From assembly GCA_035610365.1 (NCBI GenBank), contig CM069436.1, forward strand, positions 9,166,937 to 9,230,936: a stretch of DNA of 64,000 bases, written 5' to 3'. Shown in pieces: positions 49,269 to 61,306 of the stretch. The notes below the pieces were generated by a model. The model was given only the letters and a program-made list of their open reading frames with translations. It did not search any database and had not been told where the DNA came from. The translations under genes were made by a program, and so were the position numbers. The DNA comes from Aquatica leii (Eukaryota > Arthropoda > Insecta > Coleoptera > Lampyridae). Each line of letters opens with the position of its first letter. Within the stretch, counting starts at the first letter, position 1.

Positions 49269-50594
49269 GATGCTTGTTCTGCTGCTTCAGACTCCAAAGC
49301 ATGCACCAAAGCGTCATCCAATGTTTTCGGTCGAGCTAACCAGAAAGTCTGCTAGGTTTCGTTGTCTCTGAGGCCGTCTACAAAGGTTTGAATCGCCAAC
49401 TGCTCCAAGAAGGTGTCTGGTGCTGTAGGATACGCAAGCCGTGTCAATCTGGCGATGTCAGCCTCAAACTCCTGGAGACTTTCGGCAGCTTTCTGAACCC
49501 GACTTTTAATTTGAGCTTCATACACTTGTTGAAGATGAGCATCTCCATATCTCATTTCTAATCGTGAAATTAAGAGTTTGTAGTTTTCTTGTAGGAGGTC
49601 AGGAACAGTTTGTAAAATTCCAAGCGCTTTTCCTTGTAAAGACACAATTAAAGACGTCGCTTTCTGCTTGTTGCTCCAACCATTAGTTGTAGCTGCGGCT
49701 TCAAACTGCTTGTGGGGTAGGTTGACTATGAAACTTTACCATCAATATTTGGCGGTACAATCTTAAACTTGTGGGTGGTTTCTTCCCGACGGTCCATTAT
49801 TAAATCTTCACTCGTGACACTTCCTTCGCCGTGACAATTCATTTGAGTCATTCTTTCTTCAAGCAGTTGTGTTCTTTTTCTCAATTTTTTCTCTAGCTTG
49901 TCTTCTATGGTTCTTGAATTTTCTTTTAACTTCTGTTCTAATTTGTCTTGTACTTATTTTGTCATTCACAGATTCGCAAATTTCTTCTTTTAAATTTAAC
50001 ATATCTGTTTTAGTTTCTTCTTGAACAATTTTAATTTGGGTTTCTATGCTCGTTCGTATTTCTTCTTTTAAACTTCTAGAACTTTTCTCCATTTTCTGAG
50101 AATGTTCGGAGAGTTTTTCTTCCATTTTTCTTGAATTTTCTTCCATTTTTCTTGAATTTTCTTTTATTTTTCTGGAATTTTCCGACAGTTTTTTTTCAAT
50201 TTTCTGAAAATTTTCGTAAAACTTTTCTTCTATTTTCTGCGAATTTTCTTCCATTTTTCTAGAATTTTCTTCCATCTTCTAAGAATTTTCGGACAGTTTT
50301 TCTTGGATATTTTTATTCATCGATTCAAAAATTTCAAATACTTTTGAATCTATTTTCACTTTTTGCAAACGCGTCATCGGCATAAATTTTTACACAAATA
50401 ATAATTTAAAACAAAATTTAATAATACTACATTTTATTAAAGCCCGACACTGGTTTACAACTAAGATTAGATGCTATAAACAAACACACGAATCCCGAAT
50501 TAAAGTTTTATTTATTCACGCAATCAATGTTTTTATTATTTCTTAATGATATTTACACCATAATTTGCGAACGATACCCCACACCTGACACCAA

Positions 50595-50945
50595 TGTAAC
50601 GAATTTTATTATTGAAAACTAATTTATATCACATACAAGAAGATAAGATAAAGTCCGCGGATAGCTTCACACAATTGTTTACACTAAAATCACGTACAAG
50701 ATTATTCTCCGTATATTTATGTACACACACGCGCTAACGACTTATTTATTTAGACTTGAATAATCTTCTTAACACTGCTGTATTCGCATTACGGGAATAA
50801 CTGACCTACGATTTGTTTCTTTGGTATATATACACATTTTGAAAATCATTTTCGAGTGTTCCATATCTTTCGATATACGTTTTAGAAGATGGATAACAAA
50901 TTCTAGAAAGCTCTTGAATTTGCGAATAACTTCTCGAACGTTTCA
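50595..50945 (-). repeat. 5' LTR of the Gypsy element
   Basis: Fossil part. Pairs with 45680-46030; the element reads leftward from here. A putative primer-binding site follows directly on the left. Confidence 0.9.
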
Positions 50946-52142
50946 CTATTTAATGAAATGGGAAACACCCACGAGCTTTACACTAACACATGCGTCTGAC
51001 TTTAGTGCTAGACAGAATCAAAATGGTCAATTGAAAATGTAACCACAAATATTGCAAGAACAGATGACGTTCTGTGTGTATAAATACGTTCTAAGGCAAA
51101 ATTCATACACTAAACCATTTTTAACATGTCAAAGTCAATTGAAATCTACTATCTCTAACATTTAGTGACCGCTCAAAATAACTGAATAATAACTAAATAG
51201 TATTATTATTAGAAAAACAAATTAAATGGCACAAAAACAAATAGTTTGTATTAGTGGCGACTAGTAAAGTCAGGCTTTAGATAGGCTTTTTTTTTAAATG
51301 CTTGTAGGTAATGTGAACGTTTTTAAATACCATTATGGCATGATGCAGGTAACTACCAAACTGTTTTAAAATTGTATCGGTTCTATCGGAATAAAACAAT
51401 AAACATAAGAAACAAAACAAGAAATTTACCTATCGTATCATATCCACATTAGCACTTATTTTTCAAGCGACGAAGAAAAGGATGCGGTTCTCAATTCGTC
51501 AAGAATGTTTTCTTAATGTATGGTATGTTCTCAGCAATCATTCTTTACGATTCTGACTGATTCTGATTTGCATCATTTCTTTGTTTTAATGAACGTGTCG
51601 TGCCCTAGAGCCTAAGCAAGTGCCTTGTTTCACTTGGACATTAATACTAAACTTGCAAATTTTGTTAAAATCATAACCAATCAAATATCTTTTTTAAAAC
51701 TATTCCATTGCAAACTTGAACATTCAACAATAAAAAAATGTAACTTTTAAGTTTAAGATAATGGTGAGTAAAGCTTACCTGTATTTTTTAAGGCCCGTAC
51801 TGTTGCAATTAATAGGATTTAGTCAACTCTATGTATTTAAAAGTAGATAGTGTTCCGTTTTTTCTTTTCACGAGTGTACCACAAACAAAAGCATTTTTAA
51901 AATATAATGTTTATTAACGTGAATTAAAGCACTATGTCTAATATATGTAAACCAAATTTCCATCAAATAAAGTCTGTGTCATCCAATAAACAAATTATTT
52001 TGGTTTTTTTGCTTAACATTACTTTTCAAAATGCGTATTAATATTTCAAGAAGTGACATTACATTTTATAAGTGTTTTTTATTAGTGATTATCTAATTAG
52101 ATAGCATAAAATTTCTTTTTTCAAAAACCAACTTTGTGGTGT
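50946..52142. other. Intergenic DNA before matrixin copy 5
   Basis: No gene is seen. AT-rich with no recognisable element; it does not match the upstream arms of copies 3 and 4. Confidence 0.5.
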
Positions 52143-52226
52143 TTATCTGCCTTTGATAACAGATAAAAATAATTTGGATTTAGTATAAATATCCCAGATA
52201 AAACATGACTTTATAACATAAACAAA
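52143..52226 (+). promoter_or_regulatory. Promoter of matrixin copy 5 with three GATA-type sites
   Basis: TTATCT (52143-52148), TGATAA (52154-52159) and AGATAA (52161-52166) stand within 24 bp. TATAAAT follows at 52184-52190, 43 bp before the ATG. The upstream box of copies 1, 3 and 4 is not preserved except TTGG just before TTTAGTATAAAT. GATA sites near a TATA are common in insect midgut genes; that link is an inference. Confidence 0.6.
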
Positions 52227-53398
52227 ATGAATGCATTAAGTTTAGGTTTGACACTTATCTTGTGTAACCTGGTTGTTTCGAGTCCTTTAGGACCAGGAAA
52301 AGGTAAATGCAAAACTCGTTAATTTTGTATTTTAATGCATTTATTTTTAGAGCCAAAATTAAATACACCTGAAGACAATCCAGTTGTAAGTGTTGTTATA
52401 ATTACTTTTAGTATTAAAGACAAAAAGTTTGTTTCAGATTAATTATTTAGTACGATTTGGTTACCTTGATGAAGCAAAAAGTTACAGTACAGACCATGTC
52501 AAAGAGGGACTGAAAAAGTTACAGAATTTTTTTAGTCTACCCGAAACAGGAGTTGCAGATGAAGCTACTTTAGAAGTAAGTTTGTAAACGTTTTTTAATG
52601 TTTTTATATGTAGTTTTAGTTGATCAATACTCCACGATGCGGTGTTCCCGATATAGTGACAGATGGGAAGAGGTATACAATAGCTGATAAACCATTTACA
52701 CATAGAAACATTACTTACATGTATGATTTTAGATTTAAATTTAAATTAATTTTTTTATTAATGTTAAAATGTTTTAAAGGTTTGGCAGGTATAGTCCAAA
52801 ACTAAATAAAGCTGCAGTTGATGAAAACATAAAACTTGCTTTTGACATCTGGGCAGTAAACTCTACCTTGACTTTTACAAAAGTTAACTCAAATCCTGAT
52901 ATAATGATAGATTTTGTGACAAGAGTACATAACGATCTGTATGTAGAAAGTACTTGTAATACTTTTTTTTAAACTGTAAAACTTTTAGAAAACCTTTTGA
53001 TGGACCTGGAGGTGTATACGCTCACGCGTATTATCCGTCTACTTATTTGTCAGGTGATTTACATTTTGATGAAGAAGAAGATTGGAAAATAATGACTGCC
53101 GCAGGTTCCGGTATGTGCAACCGTGACATAAAAATGTAGATAAACGTGGATTTTCAGGTGTGGACTTCTTTAGTGTAGCTCTTCACGAACTTGGACATTC
53201 TTTAGGACTTGGACATTCTAATCTTAAAAGAGCAGTTATGCACTCGAGTTATAAATTTATTGACAAAAAACGTGGTTTAGAAGCTGACGACAAGTTAGGC
53301 ATTTACAGTCTTTATGGTGAGTTTTGGATTATTCATGATTATAAAAATTAATTATTGATTTAGTGCTAGGAGAAAAACCTCCAAAATCGTCCAAATAA
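52227..53398 (+). CDS. Secreted minimal matrix metalloproteinase (matrixin), copy 5
   Basis: Exons: 52227-52302, 52351-52385, 52438-52575, 52620-52720, 52780-52938, 52989-53110, 53158-53316, 53370-53398, giving 272 residues. The signal peptide is [19 protein letters not shown]. Exon 2 is one codon shorter than in the other copies. The switch is PRCGVPD; the catalytic part has [36 protein letters not shown] and a Met-turn AVMHS. Exon 8 adds the longest tail of the four (GEKPPKSSK). It is the most diverged intact copy and has a different promoter, so it is probably an older duplicate with its own expression. All metal ligands and splice sites are kept. Confidence 0.9.
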
Positions 53399-53724
53399 AC
53401 ATCAAATTGAGATAGATTATTCAAAATAATTCTTTAAATGAAAATATTATTTTTTTAAAGCATTCTTTGTAAAATTTTACTTTATTTACAAACTATGTAT
53501 TACACATTATATAACATGCATGTATATAAAATCGAGTTGTATAACAATATATTGTATTTCTTAATCTAAATTATGTTTTTAATAGTATTTACTTTTATCT
53601 AAAAAATATTAAAAAAGCTATATTTTCGTAACATGTTACATTATTACTACAGTCAATTTTAACATTTTTTTTAGTTTTTCCTTCAATATATAAAATATAC
53701 ATTTTTAAAAAGATAAATCTAATA
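53399..53724. other. AT-rich downstream DNA of copy 5
   Basis: No gene and no clear repeat. It ends at TA (53723-53724), where the next transposon begins. Confidence 0.45.
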
Positions 53725-56700
53725 GGGGAAACCGGGAGAATGATGGCTTCCGGGGTAATAGGAGCCCCCCCAAATATCGCGGTATAATTTTTATTTCACA
53801 ACAGGACACAGTTGCGCCATCTCCTTAAGGGTAGCTCAACTAGTTAACCAAGAACAGGCCGGCGATTCCTTGAATTAAAGCAGCCAACATGACATTTCAG
53901 TTTTGGTATCACAGACTGTAAAAAACGTTTGAATTAACAGGTTCAAAGTTCAGATTCATTGTTGTCATTTGTGTTTTTTGGGGTTATCGTGGCCGGCCAC
54001 TATGGGGTAATGGGAGCCGGCCACTATACCCCATCAGTATTGAAAACATCAATTTTTTATTGGAGAAATAAAAGAGTCACTATTTCAAACATGTTTAAGG
54101 ATACGTTGAGATACCCACACAGCACGCGAGATGCAATGGATATACATATTTATCCATATAATATCCATTGATGTACATCCGTAGTTTAATATCCATTGTA
54201 TATGCACCTTATATACATTCATGGATATCTGTGAAATAGGATTATCTTAAGTGTTATAAGTGTTATGTTCGGAAACATTTTTTTTTATGTATCATGTTAC
54301 ATAATTTTGTGAGTTGCTATTTTTATCAAAATTATTTAGAAATAATTATATTCTCTAAAATTTAACATTTGTAGTAAATATTTAACATGCAACAACAAAT
54401 TTAATGAAAAATTGAAAAAGTAAAAAAAAATACTTGGCGCGGTTTAATTTAAACTTTCTTCGTTGTTCGCGTATATTATATTATCGCCACTTGAATGATT
54501 GCACCGCAAACGTTTTGGCTTTTTGTTTAGCTTGTATTTATCGTATGCAAACCATTTTGTGCTTTAAAATTTCGAAAAAATGTGTTTGTTTTTCATCATT
54601 TAGGATGGATGGGTAAACAAAATAAGTAAGTATTAAATTCAAATATAACCGATATTATTTCTTAATAATAAATATATAACCTAAAAACTAAAACGTTTTC
54701 GAAAAAAATATATAATGACTTTGGAATTTGTAATCTAAGAGCCAGTTTGTGAGTTTATCTACAATTTCCCAATTCATTATTCTTATTGCTGAGTTTTATT
54801 TAATTGAAATTTTTTTTTAGATCGATTCAATCTACTTTGTTGGATGAAAAGATACAGCAAACGAGACATGTTTTAACCAAGTAATTGGTCTGGATCGAGC
54901 AAAACAAATTTGTAAAAATATTTTAAATTTAATTTATGGTAGGAGGCTTCAGAGTATTTTATACTTTATAGGTTAAAACTTAAAACATTAACTTTATATG
55001 TATATTAACGTAATGTGATTTCAAGTGCATTACTGCCAAACTTGACTTTCATGTTGTATTTTATTTCACGACTATTTACAAAGCAATTCTTTATGATTAC
55101 TTCAAAAACTTCAAAATTTAGTTTAGAAATTGCTAAAAAAGTGCATAAGTTATTTGAGTAGCATTACAATGTAATTTTTATTTTACAGTATCCATAAGAA
55201 AAAATTCAAATTGTGGTGCAGCTTTACAACACGCAATAAACACCAGGAGTAGTGGGTACGAAAGACGCCAATAAACATAAGCACAGAATGAATGTAAATA
55301 GGTTTTTATATTTTTTAAATTTTTTTCAGTACATATATGGACATTGTATGTTAAGTTTCCAAATTGTTTTATTAATTAAATTAAAAATGATAATACCATT
55401 GTATGCATTTAATTTGTGTTAAGTTGCTAACATTGCCAATGCTTTTAAAATTGCGCACTATTTATGTGATGGCAAAGTACATATTATATTGCACAGATTT
55501 CACTGGCATTCTGCATTTAACTTGTATTAATATACATAACTTGCCGATATTGGTTCGATGCAATTTCTGCATTGGCAAGATTCATTCGGCAATATATCGG
55601 CCGGTGTGTCACCTGGTTACCGGCAGTGTACTTCATTTTAGTACATTGCCAGCATTCTGAGTGGTAAAGACAAGGTATTTTTGCATATTTGAATTTACTT
55701 TTGCTGTACATTAATCTAGTAAGTATTTGGATTCCTATAATATAAATAATGGATAAAAGCTCTAGAAAAATGAGAGAATGTGTAAATAAAAAAGTTCGAT
55801 TGTGTTTGAGTGAAAATGAACAAGTGGTCAAATTTTCTGTGGACCAACCGGAGTTGTTGCATCTGGAAAATATCACTATTGGCATTTTGTATTGACTTTA
55901 TTTGACGTGTGGCCATATTTTTTGTTAATATATAGATATGCTCTATAAAATTCTTCTATAAAAAAATGAAGGTTTATTATACTTTAATTAAATGTTCATT
56001 GAACCTCCATATGTATGTATTTTGTACGTTCATATGGCTGTTCAATATATCTCCATATGGATGTAAAATGTTTATCCACCTGGAGGTCCTATGGACATAC
56101 TATGAAGATCTTTCCGTGACGGAATGATATATCCAGTGGACCTCCATCCTTGCTCCATAATATTAAATATGGATGTTCGATGCACCTCCGGTATCCATGG
56201 TTGGTGTGTACATTTCATATCCATTGGATATGCTTGTGCTGTGTGGGTAGTTAATACGTTTTTCAGATACCAAGAACCTATCGCAGGCAAACAGAAAAAG
56301 GGGCTAAAGGCAGCCATCACTGCAGTTAGGAACGGTAGGAGTGTTAGAAAAGTATCCAGAGCTTTCAACATTCCCAGAAGTACCGTGCAAAAGAGATTGA
56401 AACAAAACGACAAGGTTGGACATTCTCTAGGGCACAAACCGGAATTTTCAGTAGATGAAGAACATTTTTTAGCGCAGCGTGTTATTCATCTAGCAAAACT
56501 TTTTACGGAATTTTCAGACAAGAAATCAAAAAATGTGCTTATGAATATGCTGTAAAAAATCATCTGCCTTGTCCTTTTAATAAAGCTTCAAAAAGTGCCG
56601 GTGATGATTGGCTGTGGGGATTTATGAAAAGAAATCCCTCAATTGCTCTCCGCAAGCCGGAAGCAACATCAGTAAATCGAATAACCGCTTTTAGTAAGGA

Positions 56701-57873
56701 AGAAGTCGCCATATTTTTCAATAATTTAGAACAAGTGCACGGAAAGTATAATTTCAAGGCCCATCGAATTTTCAACACTGATGAAACAGGAATTTCTACA
56801 GTTCAGATGCCATGAAAAATTTTAGCCAAGCAGGAGCTAAAACAAGTTGGGTTCGCCACAAGCTAGGAAAGAGGGCGAAATATTACAGTGGTGTGTGCTT
56901 TTAGCGCAACCGGAATTTATGTGCCACCAATGTTCATTTATGCGCGAATAAGAATGAATCCGCAACTCCAAAAAGGGGGTCCAGTAGGAGCTCTCTATAC
57001 TTGTTCGGACAAAGGGTGGATTACAAAAGACCTAATCTTGCAATATTTAGAACATTTCCAAAAATTTGTGAAAGCGAGCCATGAGGATCCGGTTCTCCTC
57101 ATAATGGATAACCATTCGACTCACTCTACTCTAAAAGCTTATGAATTCTGCAAAGCCAACAGTATCAATCCCTCCACACACCTCACATAAGATCCAGCCA
57201 CTTGATGTCACTTTTTACAGCCCGCTGAAGACAGCGCTTAATTCAGAATGCAATAAATAAAGCTACAAAGATCTGTCCCTATAACCCAGACGTTTTCACC
57301 GAGAAAGACTTTGAGCCAGCTGCACTTCAAAAAACCAATAGCACTGATGGTTGTGATGGTCTTGCGAGTATTCTTATCAACGACGTTCCTGTTATTCATG
57401 AACGTTAGGAAACTCGCGAAAGACAGATAGTTCCAGCTTCTCAGCCGGGTCAAACCCTAGCATGCGAGAAACATTTGGAAATAGTAGAACTATCAAAAGC
57501 CCAATATTCAGACATTGAAAAGTCATTCCACGAAATTTTACCGTTACCGGGACCATCAAAATCCAAAACTAGTGGGAGTAGAAAGGCGACCACAAAACAG
57601 CATTCCCAAATAATTACGTCCACCCCAAATAAAGACGTTCTCCAAGAAAAGGCTGATAAAAAAAATTATTAGCACAGCAAAACATGCAAAACCTAGTGCG
57701 AAACAGAGCTATAAAACAAAAGTTTTTTTCCCCGACGTTATTGACGATCATAACAAAAACCATGAAGTTGAGAAGAGAGTAAATAAGTTACCTAGAGGAA
57801 AGAATAAGAAAACAGGGAAATAAGTTCAGAAGACGAGGACAATGATGACGAATGCAAGTACAAAGATGCAAAT
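53725..57873 (+). mobile_element. Second pogo-type transposon, decayed, lacking its 3' end
   Basis: The left end GGGGAAACCGGGAGAATGATGG follows TA and resembles the end of the pogo element at 17503 (GGGGAATTGTGCC). After a 2.1 kb nested insertion the transposase resumes at about 56265. It has a psq-type DNA-binding region (KKGLKAAITAVRNGRSVRKV, then NIPRSTVQKRLKQ), a CENP-B-like part with FMKRNPSIALRKPEAT (about 56620-56660), and DDE readings NTDETGIST (about 56776), LLIMDNHSTHST (57098-57132) and [11 protein letters not shown] (about 57192). Stops and frame changes separate them. An acidic C-terminus (SSEDEDNDDE, about 57822) is the last recognisable part; no matching right end is seen, so the element is truncated near 57873. 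Confidence 0.75.
54112..56249. mobile_element. 2.1 kb element with 14 bp perfect inverted ends nested in pogo 2
   Basis: The ends are TACCCACACAGCAC (54112-54125) and GTGCTGTGTGGGTA (56236-56249). Flanks GTTGAGA and GTTAATA agree at five of seven bases. Exact ATGGATAT/ATATCCAT words occur at 54136, 54161, 54189, 54221 and 56217 in both orientations, a likely set of subterminal binding sites. Interior open frames (for example 55403-55660) have no recognised domain, so it is probably non-autonomous. The superfamily is not determined. Confidence 0.72.
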
Positions 57874-59639
57874 GGGTAATTTTTTGTCTTCAATTTTCAA
57901 ACGAGCTCTTACCTTGTGGGTACACATACCACGTCGTTTTAGAAATATGTCACCTATTGGAGATAAAGGAAGACAACTAGGTACTAAAACACATTGCTTT
58001 TGTTTGCTAATTTGGTACCGATATGCAATCAAATTATTTCCACAGATTATAAAGATTACACAATGATGAAACAAAGCGCCCCGATTAAAACATTAATACA
58101 AAAAGGTTGCCTTCGTAAATCGTAATAACAATCGTATATGTCAAGTCGTTCGTACATACGACCGACACCAAAACAAATAATTAAATATAAGAAACAAGGT
58201 ACTTATACTTAGCGTTGCTAATATGCGATTAGCTAATAGCATATCCAAAACATTATTTTAAAATTTCTAAAAATTAAGCAAATACATATGCAATCATGCC
58301 ATCACAAATAAAACCTTAAAAATGTGATAAGCTTCCCAAAGTCGTTTAAAATGACGTGCGGGTGATAAAATTTGCTATGATAATAAAAGAGAAATTAAAT
58401 TGCGCCGTAAAATGGAAAGACATTCCTACCCCAACAAATCTCTAAGAAACAACACATTAACATCCACTAATAGTAAGGATGTTCTACGATACTTAAAATG
58501 TAGAAATCACCGGGCATGGCGTCAGCACACGTGATGTTTCTTTAACGTTAGAAACAAAAATATAACAACCAGCAATGTTTAACCCGTAGGTCACATTTAC
58601 GACTGTGCAAAATTCACACAGCACGAGAAACCGCAGCAAGATTTTTTAACATAACAAAAATTTACACTTTGAGAACAAATTTAAAACGTGCACAAAAGAA
58701 CGATGATGTCAAACAAAAATCAAAGATTACAAAGATGGGGGAGAAGTTGCTATATGTTGTTATTTTGTATTTTTCAAAAATATTTATTCTAAATTAAGAT
58801 TAACGACTGCACTAATTATATGCCGTTACTGACTATCAAATCACCTGTATGAGTGGGGATAAGCGCGATTCGCTGTTAAAAACGCCCATTACTTTTCTTT
58901 TACCGTTTGAAAATCGCTTTGATTTGATCAGGGTCAGTCCGCTAAATCGGATGTGCTGGGAAAGACTTATTTAAAATATTGAGCGCATAAGCGATTTGGT
59001 TGATTGCTTGACTTTCCTGCAATTTTCAAAGGACAGCTACTTTATCCCGATACACGGCTGTGTTAGCGAGGTAACCTGTGAAAGCCACCTTTAATAAATC
59101 CGAAGTGACAAAATATGACTCATACCTTCATTTGAAGTTTTAGGATTGTATACTTTTAAGTACTTCGTCAGTCAGTTCCATGCACTTTTCTTATCATAGC
59201 GTATTTTGTAACTGTGATGCCTTCGTTAATTAACTATGTCAGCTTTATGCGTACCACTTAATAGTATCGCATAGTGTTATCTGTTTCTTCACATGTCAAT
59301 GCCGCTGCTGTTGCTTTTGCATCTACTTCTTCAGTCGCTTCTAATTGCTCTTTGTTGTGTTCTTCTAATCGTTCTCTTTTTTGTGCTAGTGCTAGTGCTA
59401 GTTTACTTTTTGAACTTTTGATATTCTTTTGGTTCTTGTCTTTTGGGCTTGGTAATTCAAGTCTTTCACAAACGCAGAGGCCAAACACAATCCTGTGTCA
59501 TGCTTGGTCCCGAAATACGACTGTCATGAGACTTTTAATGTTGACGATTTTTGGAATAAGAAATTGCTGGAAAAGACTACGTCAGCAAGTTGATAAAGAG
59601 ACTAGACAAAGTACAAGAAGCAGTTTGAAAAACACGTAA
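57874..59639. other. Unassigned DNA between pogo 2 and a Gypsy fragment
   Basis: No gene is supported. Open frames at 57842-58066 and on the minus strand at 59258-59488 lack motifs; the second is rich in Glu/Ala/Lys and could be part of an old element. GC content is patchy, which suggests several unrecognised insertions. Confidence 0.35.
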
Positions 59640-60015
59640 ATTGCCAGCTGCAGAATGAAGACCAGATATGTCGTGAAGGCACAAATCAATGAGTTTTAAA
59701 CGACAAGGTGTGGTTATATAATCCCCGAAGAAGATATGGTTTGTCGTCGAAGCGGCAGAAGCAATTGGAAGACCTTTATGAAGTTCTGCGCTGTATTGAT
59801 AATTGTGTACTGTATCCGAAAACCACCCAGAGGCAAGTCATAAGTGGTCTACATCAATCGTCTAGCCTTGTTTGCTGGCGATAACAACGTTGCCCTAAGA
59901 CCAGATTCGAACCAGTGTAATAAAAAGCCGATTCAGGAATCAAGTCAATGAAATGGACTTTGATAAGTTTATGAGCATCTACGGGGGTTCTGAGAAGGCT
60001 AATGTTACCATTGTT
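59640..60015 (+). mobile_element. Fragment of a Gypsy pol gene (integrase C-terminal end)
   Basis: Fossil. The reading DKVWLYNPRRRYGLS (59703-59748) corresponds to GDMVWLYHPQRR in the element at 45.7-50.9 kb. The later EMDFDKFMSIYGGSEKA (59950-60000) corresponds to EMEFKKFMKLYGGSGKA there. It is in the opposite orientation, without LTRs, broken, and clearly older. It represents the same or a sister family. Confidence 0.65.
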
Positions 60016-61306
60016 TGATATTTGCATTATTTACTTTCGTTTAGGCCCTCGTATTTACGATCGTTTTAATTTGGCGTTTGCATTTAAGTCATTTATTGAA
60101 ATATGTAAGGTAATCTGTTAATTGACGTATCTTTATACCGCTTTCAATTTTAAGTAATTTTTGTTTTTAATTTGTTTGCGTTGTTAAAACATTATTTTAT
60201 TTCACTCATGCTAAATTTGCACTTTCTTTGTTGGCTGTGTTTTTTTGAACAATTCGTATTTCCTTAGATGATAGGTTAGATGCTTACTCATCAGAAACGA
60301 TCTCCAATAGATTTTTCCACTAAGTGATATTGCGTTTAAATCTTTACCTTTGCATCACAGTTTGTATTATTGCATTTCTTTTGGGTTTGGATTTAAATGT
60401 TACACTCGACAACAAATTTGAAATAAAACTTAAAAATTATTTTTAATAGTTGGTTTTACCTACATGCCTACATAACAAATTAGCACATTCTGTAAATATA
60501 CATATAATGTTTTGTGAATATTTGTAGTATATGCAATCTGAAAATATATATAATCTTATATGTTTTCTTTTCACCTACTCATAGTTTCTAATTGTTCATT
60601 TGTATCTTGTGTTTGAGTTTGTAGATATTTTTTATAATTTCTTTAATATAATTTGATTATGTATATTCTTTGATTTATATGTACCTTGTCTAAAAATGTC
60701 CAGTGTTACTACAAAAAAACAAATTATTTTTTATACACGGTAATAAAAACGTTATATAACTAACACTTTTTTTGTTGTAATCATATGGTAAGTATTACGT
60801 TACACATATCATGTAATAGAAGTACTTTAATAATGTTAAAATGGTCTAATAATAACGTGGTTGCATGAAAGTCCTGGTGATGTAGTAACGTTAAAGTAAT
60901 GTAATAATTATGTGATCTGGTTTCCTGGGATGTGATATGAAAACCTAAGAGTACTTTTGATCAATTCGCTTCTGCAAAATTTATTTTTATCATTATTATT
61001 GCGGTACATTTAAATTGGAAAAAACCGAAAAAACACGATTAATGCGTTCCCAAATTTGTTCGGCTAAGTACATTTGATCTATTTACAATACTAAAACTAA
61101 AGCTGGCAATGCTGGCAACATTGTTATAGTAGTAATTCTGGTAGTAACATCATACTAACATAACCTATAAAGTATGAGAATTGTTTGACGTCTCATTTCT
61201 TACTACACAGTTTTCAGATGTGATTTTAGGAATTTAGATGTAAACGTGTAGTATTCTATAAATTACTTTTAGTTTGATTTAATATGAATAACAAAAAAAT
61301 TTAATT
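60016..61306. other. Intergenic DNA upstream of Rictor
   Basis: No gene and no named repeat is seen. A candidate Rictor promoter cannot be defined; there is no TATA at a convincing distance from 61307. Confidence 0.45.

Larger units (their letters stand above)
45680..50945 (-). mobile_element. Ty3/Gypsy LTR retrotransposon, broken, with a nested palindromic insertion
   Basis: Fossil on the minus strand. LTRs of 351 bp (45680-46030 and 50595-50945) begin and end TG...CA and differ at about 12 positions by my count, roughly 3.4%, so the insertion is fairly young. A putative primer-binding site (TGGTGTCAGG) adjoins the 5' LTR. Parts in order: Gag with a long coiled-coil repeat region (about 50275-49859, EENSRKM-type heptads) and a retrotransposon Gag domain (49645-49352), protease, reverse transcriptase (RFCVDYRQLND at about 47330; YLDDVILVG at about 47205), the C-terminal part of integrase (46953-46534, VERMNRTMGKYL and GDMVWLYHPQRR), and a further stretch with a macro-domain-like end next to the 3' LTR. 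It has several breaks and part of pol is gone. Flanks do not show a clean target duplication. Confidence 0.88.

Noticed and set aside
49859-50275. Coiled-coil protein as a host gene
   Set aside because: It lies between the LTR and Gag domain of the Gypsy element in the same orientation and is best read as part of it.
59258-59488. Charged minus-strand open frame as a coiled-coil gene
   Set aside because: It has low-complexity sequence, no exons around it, and lies close to a Gypsy fragment.
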